NCBI GenBank assembly: GCA_009599575.1
Contig: VWND01000002.1
Location: 248,001 to 312,000 of the forward strand
Origin: Blumeriella jaapii
Taxonomy: Eukaryota; Ascomycota; Leotiomycetes; Helotiales; Drepanopezizaceae
Direction of reading: 5' to 3'
DNA: 64,000 nt
Position numbers and translations under genes: made by a program. Below, one piece after another: positions 1 through 11,559 of this stretch (within the stretch, counting starts at the first letter, position 1; the number at the start of each line of letters is the position of its first letter). The notes below the pieces were generated by a model. It saw only the letters and a program-made list of their open reading frames with translations. It did not search any database and was not told the DNA's origin.

Positions 1-1282
1 GGGGAAGGGAAATGTGAGCGTGCATGAGAACGAGACTGGGGAAAAGGAAGGCCTGGCGGTCGAGGGGAGTGAGAAGTTCAATGTGGGCGTGAAGGAGAAT
101 GATTTCTTCTGGACATATACGGAGGAGCCCCATCGGACGCGGCGGATGGCGATTATCAAGGCGCATCCCGAGGTTGGTACTTCCAATCGAATTCCTGCTC
201 TCAATTTACAGGCGCGCTCGCTCACACATCACTGCCAGGTCACCAAGCTCTGCGGCCCGGAGCCTCTCACCAAGTACACGGTGCTCCTCGTCGTCGCCAT
301 CCAGGTGCTGGCGGCGTGGAGCCTGCGCGCCACCCCCTTCCTCAGTTGGCGCTTCTTCGTGACGGCGTATGTGGTGGGCGCCACGGCGAACCAGAACCTC
401 TTTCTAGCTATCCACGAGATCAGCCATAACTTGGCGTTTCGGAGCCCGTCGGCGAACAGGGCGCTGGCTGTGTTTGCGAACCTGCCGATCGGGATACCAT
501 ACAGTGCTAGTTTTCGGGTCAGTGCTTTTCTCTTGGTCTTCCTGGGTTTCGCTGCGGAGTAGAGGGCTGGAAGATGAGGATTTGAATCGGGATAGCGAAA
601 ACGCTGACCCAAGATCTAGCCATACCACCTCACGCATCACAAATCCCTAGGTGTCGACGGCCTCGACACGGATCTCCCGACGGCCTTTGAAGCCGTCTTC
701 CTCGACTCCCTCCTTGGCAAGGCCTTCTTCTGCACCTTCCAGATTCTCTTCTACGCCGTCCGGCCCGTCTTCGTGTACGCCGTGCCCTTCACCACCATCC
801 ACGTGCTCAACATCGCAGCTCAGCTCGCGTTCGACTACGTCCTGGTCCGGACCTGCTCCGCGCACTCTCTCTACTACCTCATCCTCTCTTCCTTCCTCGC
901 GGGCTCGCTCCATCCCTGCGCGGGCCACTTCATCGCCGAGCACTACGTCTTCGGCAAGCAGCCGGACGCCGCGCGGGACCCGCGCACGAACACGGCCCTG
1001 CCCGAGACGTTCTCGTACTACGGCCCGCTGAACTGGCTCACGTACAACGTGGGCCTGCACAACGAGCACCACGACTTCCCTGCCGTGCCCTGGACGCGGC
1101 TGCCGGCGCTGCACGCGCTGGCGAGGGAGTTCTACGCCGAGCTGCCTCGGCACGAGAGCTGGGTGCGTGTCATCTGGCAGTTTGTGCTGGATGGGGAGGT
1201 CGGGCTGAGGTGCAGGGTGAAGCGAAAGGAGGGGGGGAGGAGGGTGGGCGGAGGATGGACGCAGCAGGAGGTTGAGTCCTAA
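1..1282 (+). CDS. Sphingolipid delta(4)-desaturase (5' partial)
   Basis: Membrane-bound ER fatty-acyl desaturase that introduces the 4,5-trans double bond into dihydroceramide. Three exons are visible: 1-172, 239-517 and 620-1282, with introns of 66 and 102 bp. No in-frame ATG lies before the conserved start region, and the frame stays open to base 1, so the true start is off the left edge. The N-terminal EEPHRTRRMAIIKAHPEV segment matches the delta-4 desaturase lipid-desaturase motif. All three histidine boxes are present: HEISH in exon 2, HLTHH just after the second splice junction, and HNEHHDF near 1060. Hydrophobic segments lie between them. The C-terminus is basic and ends EVES. The reading frame is intact. 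Family membership is very secure; substrate is inferred from the family. Confidence 0.93.
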
Positions 1283-2244
1283 GCTTGGTTTGGCTGGTTC
1301 GCTGGGAAATGGAGGAATGTGGAAGGGGAGAGGAGGGGAAGGGAGTGTAGATATGTTGGGATGGGTCGCGAGGGGTGTGTACAGTACATGCATGTTGGGC
1401 GTTACGGTCTGGGCGGGTCAATGCATAGATAGACAAGGACATGGAATATGAAGAACGGGGAAGAGAAAAAAACCGAAAATCGATTGCTCTGTCGGCCGTT
1501 TGGTCAGTCAGTGACAGTCTAACTGACTGACGGGTGATCCCCATCCGAATCAGCAACAACATCAAGCAACCATAGATTAGCCCAGCCTAAGCGAGAACTC
1601 GGAACCTCCCATGCGTTCGTTGCACTCCAAGCTTCTAACTCACCGCAGAGGAGCAATACGCATTGCAATCGAGAAACGCGTCGACCGAGCAGGCAGGCAG
1701 GCAGGTAGGCGCACATCTCTGAAAAGTGACTACACATCAACAGCGTTTACACGTTCCCCACGTACCTGAATCACGATCAATTTTTGGATGCGGGGTGGCA
1801 GTGGGTGAAAGCGAGCAATTCCCAACCAAGCCTTCCGTGGAACGAAGTAGGAGATTGGAAAAACGGCGTGCGACGCCCAAGGGTTTGCCCGTACAGTACA
1901 GCACAGTACAGTACGCATCCGTGAGATTGTCGCGAAAGGAAAAAGGAAAAAGGAAAAATGGAAAAGAAAAAGGCATTTGGGATGGGGAAACGAGAGATGC
2001 AACCACCGAAGCGTTCGCTAGCGGATATTGATCGTGTGTCCTTACATCTAAGCGAAAGGGGTCGGAGAGGTACTGTAGGTAACTGACAGGCGTAGATAAG
2101 AATTCGTGTACTACTGTATATTGAACAGGCAGACCTCGTCCTCGCTATGAAGTGTTCGCTGTGCAAAATAAAAACAGACAGACCTTGTGCACACCGAGCA
2201 CCGAGCGGGTCATTTGTACCTCTGCCCGGTCCGCACCCGCACTC
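1283..2244. other. Intergenic spacer between convergent genes
   Basis: 3' flanks of the desaturase and of the PHD-finger gene. It holds a short (GGCA)n run near 1690 and a GTACAGTACAGCACAGTAC cluster at 1891-1914. No supported gene seen; the overlapping small ORFs have no recognisable product. Confidence 0.5.
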
Positions 2245-4107
2245 TCACTTTCCTACAGGTAGGACCAGCAATGAAGTCGCTACCTTCTGCCGACCTGGCC
2301 TTTTCGGTTCCGGTTCCCTCTCTTTCTCATGCATCACAAACCGCTTGTCGATGATCGCTGGAACACAATTGCCTATGCCAGCACCGAACAGCTCTTCCAG
2401 TTTCTGTATCATACATGTGCTCTCCGCATCATGCCTCCTCTCACATGTTTGGTGTGCATCCCAACCCATCTCCTTTCTCTCGCGTATGGTGTGTGGCCTA
2501 AGGGGTTTGCCGAAATGGGATTTGCGGCTACCTCGAGCTTTGATCTCCATCATCTTCCGCTCTTTTTGAGAGGCGTTGGGTTTTTTTGGCCAGACCTTTC
2601 TTGGATCGAAAGTGCCCCATCTTTGAGTGTCGAGCAATTCTCGTGTCGTGGAATTGTGACACTCAACACGCTCCGATTGCTTCTTCAGGAAGGAATCAAG
2701 GATACTACTATCACCAGTGTCGAGAGTAGGTCGTCCGCACTCGACTACTGCGGATTCATCGAGAGCCGTCTCGTCATCTTGCTTTTGGCAGTCGGAAGAG
2801 CACGTAGTGTTAATTCCCAGGAAATTCTTGACGCGATTTCGAGAGTTTAAGTCCGTCTCTCTGTCCTGAGCATCGAAATCGTGGACAGCTAATGATGGGG
2901 TTTTGGTCGCCGGGGTCATACTCACAGGAGCTGGTGGCTTTGGATTTTTTCGAAAGCTGTTTCTCGGGAGAGTGCTGTTGTGAAGATTGTTCTTGTCTTC
3001 CAGAAGGGAAGTGGGCAACTCGAAATTCCTTCCAGCAGGATGTGAAGTGCGATTAAAATATTGCGAGTAATTGCCCCCAGAAGAAGACGACGAGGACGTC
3101 GAATTGACGCTAGACTCAAGGTCGTGGACGTCCTCTGTGGGAACGATCAATCTCTGGCCTACCTCTGTTAGCCGAGATGGTATGGTCGGCAATCTAGCGA
3201 TTGTAGCGGTAGGCTTCTTTGCAGTGCCTGTAGATCCTGCACTAAGAGCTGATTATTAGAAATTGTAAGTTTCCGACGAATCGTTTGCGATTCTCACCGT
3301 GGGCTCACCGTAGGTATACAGGATTTGGCACAGGGGTAATAGTTGACAATGGTCGCGAAGCCCTGGCGTTGACAAGGCCCTGGTATGCCGAGATATCTGC
3401 AACGACCGCAACTTTCTTCGGTTGTTTGCTACTTGAAAGTAGGGCCGTGTTAGTGTTCCTCTGTCCAGAAGGTGGCCGAGAGATGTTCTGGATACTAGCT
3501 GTAGATTTTTCTTCCGCAGATCGCTTCCTTTTCTTGACAAATTGCCTATCATCCGGGCGAACGGGGTGCAGCTTGCTCTTGTTAAAGGGTCTTGACGTCG
3601 ACGTCGGCATGGATTTTGGACCAGGTTTCTGGAGGGCTGCTGCGTATTTCTGGCTAATCTCATGGATGTGACAGAACTCAGGCATACCCGGTGTGTCAGT
3701 GAATGAGAAGGGAACCGGATTCCGGCAGCCACAGAAGCTGCAGACGCCCAATGACTGCGTCGAGCTCGATGACTCTGGATGGCCGCGTGGGAGATTGAAT
3801 GGCGCAGTCGTTGGATTCTGCTGCTTCTTTTTCGCACATCTTTTACACGTGAAATGCACCCTGCTGGGTGATTGTAAGCCTGCGGTCCACATGATTGGCA
3901 ACATCTACTTACTCATCACGTACGATGCGCGGAGTTGGACAGCCTTCATGAAAAGCAATGGTGCACTTCGTGCACTGAACTAGAGGCATGGAAAGGTCGG
4001 CCGGCTTTTTACACACCCAACATTTCTTCGGATCGGGTTTGAACTTGCCCGAGGTGGTTGAGCTGGAATCGTCGATACTGTCCAGCCCACGGCTCGGCTT
4101 CTATACC
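2245..4107 (-). CDS. PHD-like zinc-finger protein of unknown function
   Basis: At least three exons can be read: about 4107-3913, 3860-3309 and 3193 (or 3236) to 2245. The first encodes a C-x2-C-x12-C-x2-C-x4-H-x3-C array (CWVCKKPADLSMPLVQC then TKC, AFHEGC), and the next continues with FTCKRC, completing a C4HC3 PHD-type layout split by a 52-bp intron. A second Cys pair, CSFCGC, follows in the middle exon. The rest is Ser/Lys-rich and probably disordered. An in-frame stop lies directly upstream of the first readable exon, so a further 5' exon must exist above 4107 but I could not fix it. The second splice junction is also ambiguous: the most natural acceptor gives the wrong phase, so a late acceptor (exon from 3193) or an indel is needed. 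A nuclear, chromatin-reader-like role is inferred only from the finger. Confidence 0.6.
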
Positions 4108-5058
4108 ATTGAAAGTTAGGTAATGTTGATCCTGTTGAAGAGCAGTTTCTCCAGACATATAAGCGTCTCAGCTCTTTTCAGTTTCTTAGAGTCGTCAACC
4201 TGCAGCTTAGCGGTTTCGTGTCTATTTTCGACCTTACGGTCAATGCCTCAACTGGCAATTCGCAAGGCTCCAGCTCACATTGGACACTCCATCTGAGCTA
4301 CTGTCCGCCGCAGCCTTTGGCTGCGCGTCCTGGAGGTGACGACGCGCAACTCCTGATAGCAGCGGTATCCGAAGATAGGATTTATCCCACATGGTCACCC
4401 CTCTCACAATGTCTTGTGTAAGAGGAGTCTTGCCAAATAATGTTGGACAGCCATATGACTCAAAAAGCAAGAAGCGAGCGTCTTTAGCAAGAGAAAACAA
4501 AGTCGAAGCTTCGACCGAAACCAGAACAAACTTTCATGTAGTCGGACCTTTTACCAGTTGCTCATCATAGACGCGTAAGAGTGCATGTAGGAAGAGCCTG
4601 TCGACATACCTTCGAGACCAGAGACGAGATACCCCTGGGCAGAGTAGAAGCTCTACCTGGGGCTAGAGACGAAGCCATACCGGACTGAAGAGATCATGAA
4701 GCTGGGGATAGCCGTCGGAATTGAATGGAATCCAGGGGAAAGAAGAGAGGCTCCCAACTTTGAGCAATCTGGATCTGAGAAGGTGGTCAGAAAGGGGCTT
4801 GATCCAAAGCATTGCAGGATACCACAGACCTGATCGACGACGACATGAAGTCGAGATATTGGGGGGTGTTAGGAGGTGAAGAATCAACGTCAAGGTCAAC
4901 GCGACTTGGAGACGCGCGCGTAAGTGGACCCCGCTACCAGCAATCACGTGATGGGACCCACCTCGAGACGCTGCATCGCGGCTGATCTGGAGTCTCCCCC
5001 GTCTCCTTGCAACAGGACAACTTCCACTTTCGCGACCGATTCTTTGCTGCCTGTTGTC
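4108..5058. other. Region between the PHD gene and SCY1-like gene
   Basis: Probably contains the missing 5' exon(s) of the minus-strand PHD gene (an 86-codon minus-strand ORF at 4240-4500 and an open stretch near 4120-4250 are candidates) plus the promoter of the SCY1-like gene. I could not resolve a splice path. Confidence 0.35.
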
Positions 5059-7727
5059 ATGGAGTTCTTCAAGTCTGCTGTTGCCTCAGCAATATCAAAA
5101 GGTCCCCCGTTTCCTTACACGTTCGGCGACCAGGTAGATGTCGATACCAGCATTTGGACGTTGTACAATGGAACCAAACGCGTGCGCAATTCTCTCCCTA
5201 ACAATGCACATCTTACTGAAGTTTGCTGTAGGAAGATGGCACAAACTGTAGCATCTTCTCCTTCGATGTTGCTGCGAACAAACCGCGTCTGCCAATGGCA
5301 CGGAATGCTCTTAAGAAACTGCGAACGTTGCGGCATCCTGGGGTAATAAAGGTGCTGGACACAGTTGAGGTAGGGCCTTGAAGCAAGCCATGCGAGACTT
5401 GTCTAACAGACGGGTAGACCGAAACGTATATATACGTTGCGACCGAAAGGCTGGTTCCTCTACGGTGGCACATCAAGCGGAAAAGCATGAGCACGGAGAC
5501 TCTGAAGTGGGGTCTCTTTGGGGTTGCTGTAGGTTCAGATCTCACAGGCAGTTATCTGGGAAAACAAGCTGATCTCGAGCTTTCAGCAAACAATCAAGTT
5601 CATCAATGACGAGGCATCTTCTGTCCACGGCGCACTTCGAGTCGGGTCGATTTACACAAGTGAGAGCGGGGAATGGAGGGTAGGAGGCTTTGAAGTCTTA
5701 AGTAGCATGAAGGATGACGAAGCTATTATATACGTATGTGCCAAGGAAACCTTTCTCTGTCGAGAAATGTAGACAACTAATGCTGTGCAGAATTATGGTA
5801 GCCTGGTGCCCGACTCTGCGAGATACACAGCTCCTGAGCTGGCGAAGTCAGGTTGGGAAACGATCAAGAAAAACCCGTTGACTGCCGTCGACGCTTACAA
5901 CTTTGGAACTTTGATCTTTGAGGTCTTCAACGGAGACTTTATGGGAGGAGATCAGGCAGGACAAACCAAGAACGTTCCTCCAAGTATGCATTCAAGTTAC
6001 AGGCGTTTGGTGAACAGTAACCCCAAAGCCAGAGTGAGCGTGGGCAACTTTCTCGAGCATGGTCGTCGAAACGGAGGTTTCTTTAATACGCCGCTTATCA
6101 AGCTCACCGAAGGTGTGGACAATCTAGGAATGAAAACCGAGGAAGAAAGAGAGCAATTTCTCGAGTAAGTCATAGCCGCCAAGAAAGGCAACAGACTCGC
6201 TAACGCGAACAGCGACCTGGATGACCTTTCTGACGACTTCCCTGAAGACTATTTCAAAATGAAAATTCTTCCCGAACTCCTCAAATCTGTTGAATTTGGT
6301 GGTGGTGGACCAAAAGTATTCGGCGTCGTAATGAAAATCAGCAAGAAGCTCACAGACGAGGAATTTGATGCGAAAGTCACACCTGCTGTCGTGAGATTAT
6401 TTAGTAGCCCGGATCGAGCGATACGAGTCTCATTGTTGGACAATTTGCCGGTGATGATTGACAGATTACCGCAGAAGGTGGTCAATGACAAGATATTTCC
6501 GCAAATGGTACGCACCCTTTCCCCATGATTTGGGCCTAAATTAACGATGTGCAGGTCACTGGATTCACGGACGTGGCACCGGTAGTCAGAGAGCAAACCG
6601 TGAAGGCGGTACTAACTATCGTTTCCAAACTTTCCGATAGAACGATCAACGGCGAGCTCCTGAAATATCTTGCCAAAACATCCAATGATGAGCAGCCCGG
6701 CATACGAACCAATACGACCATTTGCTTGGGCAAAATTTCAAAGAACTTAGGCGTCAGTAACCGGGCCAAGGTCTTGATTGCAGCCTTCAGTCGCTCTCTC
6801 CGCGACCCTTTCGTCCATGCTCGGAATGCTGCCTTAATGGCATTGGCGGCCACATCAGATTCGTTCAGTGAGGATGACTGCGCCAGCAGGATACTACCTG
6901 CTTTGTGCCCTTGCTTGTTAGATAAGGAGAAGCTAGTTCGAGATCAGGCCAACAAAACAATGGAGCTCTACATGCAACGGATACGGAAATTCGCTTCAAC
7001 CATGCCAGATTCGGTGTTACCCCCTCCAACAACAGAATCATCGGCCGCTACTGTACCCCGTATGAGCACTCCCCAGCCTAGCGCAAGTGACGCAGCTTCC
7101 TGGGCAGGCTGGGCCATATCTTCGTTCACCAACAAAGTTTCGGCCGCCGCTGGAGAAATATCGCCTGCAAATGGATCTACCATCACCTCTCGACCTTTAT
7201 CGGCCCCAACAACCGAGCCTCGCCGTCCAACAGGGATGGCATCAGCATCAGTACTACACCGTCAAGCCGTTGCATCACCTCCAGCAACCTCGGCCCGTAC
7301 ATCCATCTCGTCTAACGCAAACGATTATTTTCATGACGCCCCAGCCGCAGAAGACAACAATGATGCCGACGATGCGTGGGGCAACATGGAAGAAGACAAC
7401 TTCTTTGATGCGTCCGCCGAAGCGCCTAAACCTACGATAGCTGCCAAACCATTTGACGACGACGGGGAACCTGACTTTGCGGGCTGGCTGGCTGCACAGT
7501 CCGGGAAGAAACCTAGTGCCAGGCCATTGCCTAAGGGCTTAGGGAAATCTGCGACCACTAACGGGAGACCGGCTGCAACCGGGAGGGTGGCTACTACGGG
7601 CGGCATCGGCTCCCCTGCTGCGAAGAAGGCGCATGCTGCTGCGAAGCCGAAGCAAGTCCCGGCGAGGAAGATAGACACCGCACCGAAAGACACTGGAGAG
7701 GAAGATGGGTGGGGCGACGGGTGGTGA
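5059..7727 (+). CDS. SCY1-like pseudokinase (Cex1/SCYL1 family)
   Basis: Kinase-like plus HEAT-repeat protein implicated in tRNA export and COPI/Golgi traffic in this family. Seven exons give an unbroken 786-aa protein: 5059-5181, 5232-5369, 5418-5528, 5587-5733, 5791-6164, 6213-6507, 6555-7727. The start FFKSAVASAISKGPPFPYTF after ATG is the family N-terminus. The kinase-like part (residues about 20-290) lacks a recognisable HRD or DFG catalytic motif, as expected for a pseudokinase (the region reads VHGALRVGSIYTS and VGGFEVLSS). HEAT-type helices follow (about 310-560), then a disordered acidic tail. The tail has two acidic tryptophan motifs, DDAWGNMEED and the terminal EEDGWGDGW, resembling the delta-COP-binding acidic/Trp signals of other COPI clients. 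The frame is intact. Confidence 0.93.
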
Positions 7728-8646
7728 TCGTAAGGATTCTTTAAATAACGGATCCCATCTTGGTGCTTGCGTGGCATAGCGTGGCGTTGGGTAAGGGTCC
7801 TGGTAGGATACATGGAGGATTTCGGTGTTTGTTTCTATGGTCTACAGCACAGACATGGCACCGCAAGCCTGAAGAATTCCCGATTCGTATCTAAAATTTC
7901 GATACTGAGATATTGAGATATTCGCTAGATAGCACCAATAAGATCTACCGAATCATCCTCAGGATCATTCCCTCTTCCTTCCCACAAGCGAGCTCGAAAG
8001 CAAACAAATACGTGAGCGCCCACACACTCACGTCACCTGTACATGGCAACATCTTGGACCACGCCCCTTGGCAAACTCCTGCCTCCGGCCAGATCCACTC
8101 AAAACTACGTACATAGTATACTCCCTACAGTACTGTACCACTCAAAGCTATAGCTGCGCTTCTGTTAGTACGGGGTAGGCGTGACTTCGCACCCACTTGT
8201 CGTATCCCAAAGACGATCGCCATCTTCTTGAACGTGGGACCCCGACAACGGCAATTTTATCAGGGCAGTTGATTTCCAGCCCTGAGCAAAGGACTCAGAA
8301 TCTCGAGTTTTGTGTATTTGCCTTAGTAACTATAAGAATTGGCGGCCGCGTCTTAGCATGTACGAAAATAGCTCGCTTAATGGCGGCTAAGATGAGAGTT
8401 GATACAACAAACAAATTGGTAGGATTGGAGCAGGATGATGCTTCGGCTTTGACGCCTTCCTGTGCATTCCTACCAATTTTTTCCGTTAATGCCCGGCACG
8501 CCCAGAATTATGATCATTGCCTTCGGCGCTGGTATAAAAAGACAGACATCCGCCTCCTACTTTCCTCTCTGTATCGATCACTGCAACTACTTTCCTTTTT
8601 ATTTACTTACCCTCGGGTTTTTAGCTTCACCAGTCACTCTTTAGTC
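7728..8646. other. Intergenic spacer
   Basis: 3' flank of the SCY1-like gene and promoter of the M28 peptidase. A TACAGTACTGTA palindrome lies at 8126-8138, and a TATAAAA box (GGTATAAAAAGACAG) at about 8530, roughly 115 bp upstream of the next ATG. No other gene seen. Confidence 0.5.
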
Positions 8647-10659
8647 ATGAAGTACCACGTCTTCACTGGCATAGTGGCTGCACTCTCATGCGTCCCCTCT
8701 GTGTCTGCGGTTAATTGCTTTGGGTTCGGCAAAAAGAAATGCTCCCCTTCTACGGAAAAGCCCTCGGAGCAAATCAGCACACAACAAGAAGAACCCGATA
8801 GTGTGGTAAGTTGCCCCCAAATCCTCACATTAACGAGACCATCAAGTAATATGAATCATGTAGATGGGACTCCCTTCGCGCGTATCTTTCGTCAGTCTCT
8901 CACGCTTGGCATTTGATCTTGAGGAGATCACAATGAGAAGTCCTGACGGCAACCGATACACCCACTCCCAAGGCCACGAAAATGCGTTAAATTGGATCGC
9001 CTCGACCCTGGAGCCTTTCAAAGATTACTACGATGTAATAAAGCAAGAAATTTCTGTTCCAACAATGACTGCTACGATGAAAATCGGTACGAATCCAGTC
9101 ATTGTCAAGCCACTAGTGACCATCCCAATTGCCAAGTCACCACAGACCACAATTATCAAGGCAAAAGCCATCCAAAAAATACCAAACTATGGCTGCGATT
9201 CTGTGAGTTAGCCTCAAGCATATCCTGAAGACTAGGTAGCTTCATTGCTAACGATAGAGGTAGTCGGACTACACAAATCTCAATGCGAAAGATAAAGCCG
9301 TTCTGGTCTCTCAAGGAGGTTGTACACTCGCAGAGAAAAAACCTTTTGGCCGGTAAAGCTGGAGCTGCGACAATTATAATATACAACGATATTGAGGAGC
9401 CAAGGCTGGATGGCAATCTCGGAGAATACAACGATAAATTCATCCCAGGTTTTGTCATTGCTAACCATGAAGTCAGTGACTTTCTCGGTAACTCTGGAGA
9501 AGGCAAACATGAGATACAGCCTGAAACTATGCCATGGGCATTTTATCATTCCATGTTGAAAGAAAAGCCCACTTGGAATCTTATCGTCGAGACCAAGAAC
9601 GGCAACAAGGACAACGTGATCGTTGCAGGCGCACACTTGGACTCCGCTGAAGTGTAAGAGCAATTTCGCCCCCCTTCGTGGGGCTTTTTTTGGGATTTGG
9701 CTGTTGAGATATTGTTATCCAGATATCCATAGCGAGTCGAAAGCCACGGCCTTAGACGCAATGCCATGTCCTCTTTTCAATATTTCCAAAGACGGTGCTA
9801 ACTTTGGTCCAGAGGTCCCGGCATGAACGACAACGGATCGGGCGCTGTCGCGCTCCTCGAAACGGCAATAAATCTAGCAGAATTCCCAACCACCAATGCC
9901 GTCCGCTTCATCTGGTTCACCGGCAAGGAACAAGGCCTCTACGGCTCCAAAAAGTACTTAGAATCACTTACGGCCGAGGACAAAGGAAGGATAGCGCTAT
10001 TCCTGAACTTCGAAATGCTGGCCTCGCCCAACTTCGTGTTCGGCGTCTTCGACGGCGATGGATCTGCGTCCAACATCTCCGGGACGCCTGGATCAGGCCC
10101 CATCAAGAAACTGTTCCAGGAATATTTCCGTCAAAAAATCCGCCACAACATCACTTCGATACTGATACCTCTCGACTCCAGCTTCGATTACGCTCCTTTC
10201 GCCGACGAGGGTATCGCGATTGGAGGTCTCTTCGCCGGTGGTAGAGGCATCAAGACCCCGGCCGAGGCCATTCGTTTCGGCGATGCTGGGGAACCTTACG
10301 ATCCAAACAACCATCGCGACACAGACATGGTACACAATATGGACTTTTGGGCTTTCTACGATAACACGAAGGCCGCTGCTCATGCCATCGCTACCTATGC
10401 TCTCAGCATTGATAGCCTGAGTTTGGGTTGGCGGGGATGGCGAATGCAAGAAAGGAGCACGTGGAAGAGCAAGAAATTGCGGAAAGAGAAGGAAGAGGAG
10501 GAAGGGAAGAAAGGGAAGGCCGCTCAAGAAACCGGCCAATGTAGCGACCCTAACCAAAGCAACCAAGACTGTGCGAATTCGAAGAGGCTTGATAGGTCAA
10601 GAAGAATTATCTCGAGCGAGGACCGACATAAGAACAAATTCTGGGAAGTTATGCGTTGA
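8647..10659 (+). CDS. Secreted M28-family metallopeptidase-like protein with frame break
   Basis: Aminopeptidase of the M28 clan with a PA insert, exported through an N-terminal signal peptide (MKYHVFTGIVAALSCVPSVSA). Exons: 8647-8805, 8864-9202, 9264-9653, 9813-10659. Family landmarks are the PA-like segment ending LVSQGGCTLAEK, then GAHLDS (zinc His), GPGMNDNGSG (bridging Asp), KEQGLYGS and NHRDTD near the end. Exon 3 needs a change of frame at the A6 run 9336-9341: before it the family reading is SDYTNLNAKDKAVLVSQGG, after it LLAGKAGAATIIIYND lies in another frame. Two active-site positions look altered: the usual AEE motif reads GKE, and NFDM reads NFEM. The C-terminal 80 residues are a Lys/Glu-rich extension. 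It may be a pseudoenzyme, a pseudogene, or an active gene carrying an assembly error. Confidence 0.8.
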
Positions 10660-11559
10660 GTGTAAAACGGTGGAGCTTTGGACCCTCAGAACTTGGTGTT
10701 TTTAGTTAGATTTTCGCTCATCCGTAGACCCTTGCATCTGATTAGTATGTGTAGTAAATTTGTACCGTCTTGCCAAACCTGGTCTAAATCTTGGAACGTT
10801 TTGTGACTTTTGCTTATTGTGGGCGCGATCCTCATGATATTCTACCGGTAATTTATTGCGTCTGCCAACCTCGAGTGGAATGCGAGAAGATAACACTGAG
10901 AGGAAACAGAGAGTGGAATGCGAGAAGACAACATTGAGAGGAAACAGAGAGTCGAAACCGTGATTAACATATGTTAGAATCATCAAGAATGTCAAAATGG
11001 TTCAATTCTGAGGTTCGGATTGAACATTAATCATGTTTGGAAACGTGCGTGGTTTGATGTGAAATGCACTTCTGTGGTTGTCAGCACATAAACCGCTGTC
11101 GTGTGTTATCTTTGCATTGAAGCTAGTCTAGGAAAGAGAGAAAAGGCTTATGTTTCTATGGCACTTTAGAATACGGGATTATTGTCTAAAAGCAAGTATT
11201 TTAAAGGAAGGAACTTAAGTTTTAACCCCTCGGATGGTGGTCCATGTGTTTGTTCTTTAGATAGCCGAGGGCTACCGAGCCACTTCATGTTTACTCGCCC
11301 AGAACACGTGACGCTTAAGCGTGGCCTTCTCTCATGGTTCACATTCCCACACAGTGCGTGAATAGGGATCCGCAAGGATTAACAGCAAACTTGGATCTTA
11401 CACTTACGTACCCCTTGTCGAAACATCTGCGATTTGGTACAGTACAGTACATGGTTACATACAGTAAGTCCCTACCCACCCTCTGTGAATTCCAACCCGT
11501 TGGTATGTTACATGACGAAGTAGAATATTCAGCTTCGCATAGAAGTCATTTCGTCTTCT
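10660..11559. other. Intergenic spacer with 38-bp tandem duplication
   Basis: Lies between the 3' end of the M28 gene and the 3' end of the homeodomain gene. It contains a two-copy 38-bp repeat (listed separately) and a GTACAGTACAGTAC run at 11437-11450. No gene seen. Confidence 0.5.
10873..10948. repeat. 38-bp tandem repeat, 2 copies
   Basis: Copies 10873-10910 and 10911-10948 begin GAGTGGAATGCGAGAAGA and differ at only two positions, both C/T differences. It lies in the 3' flank of the M28 gene. Confidence 0.9.
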
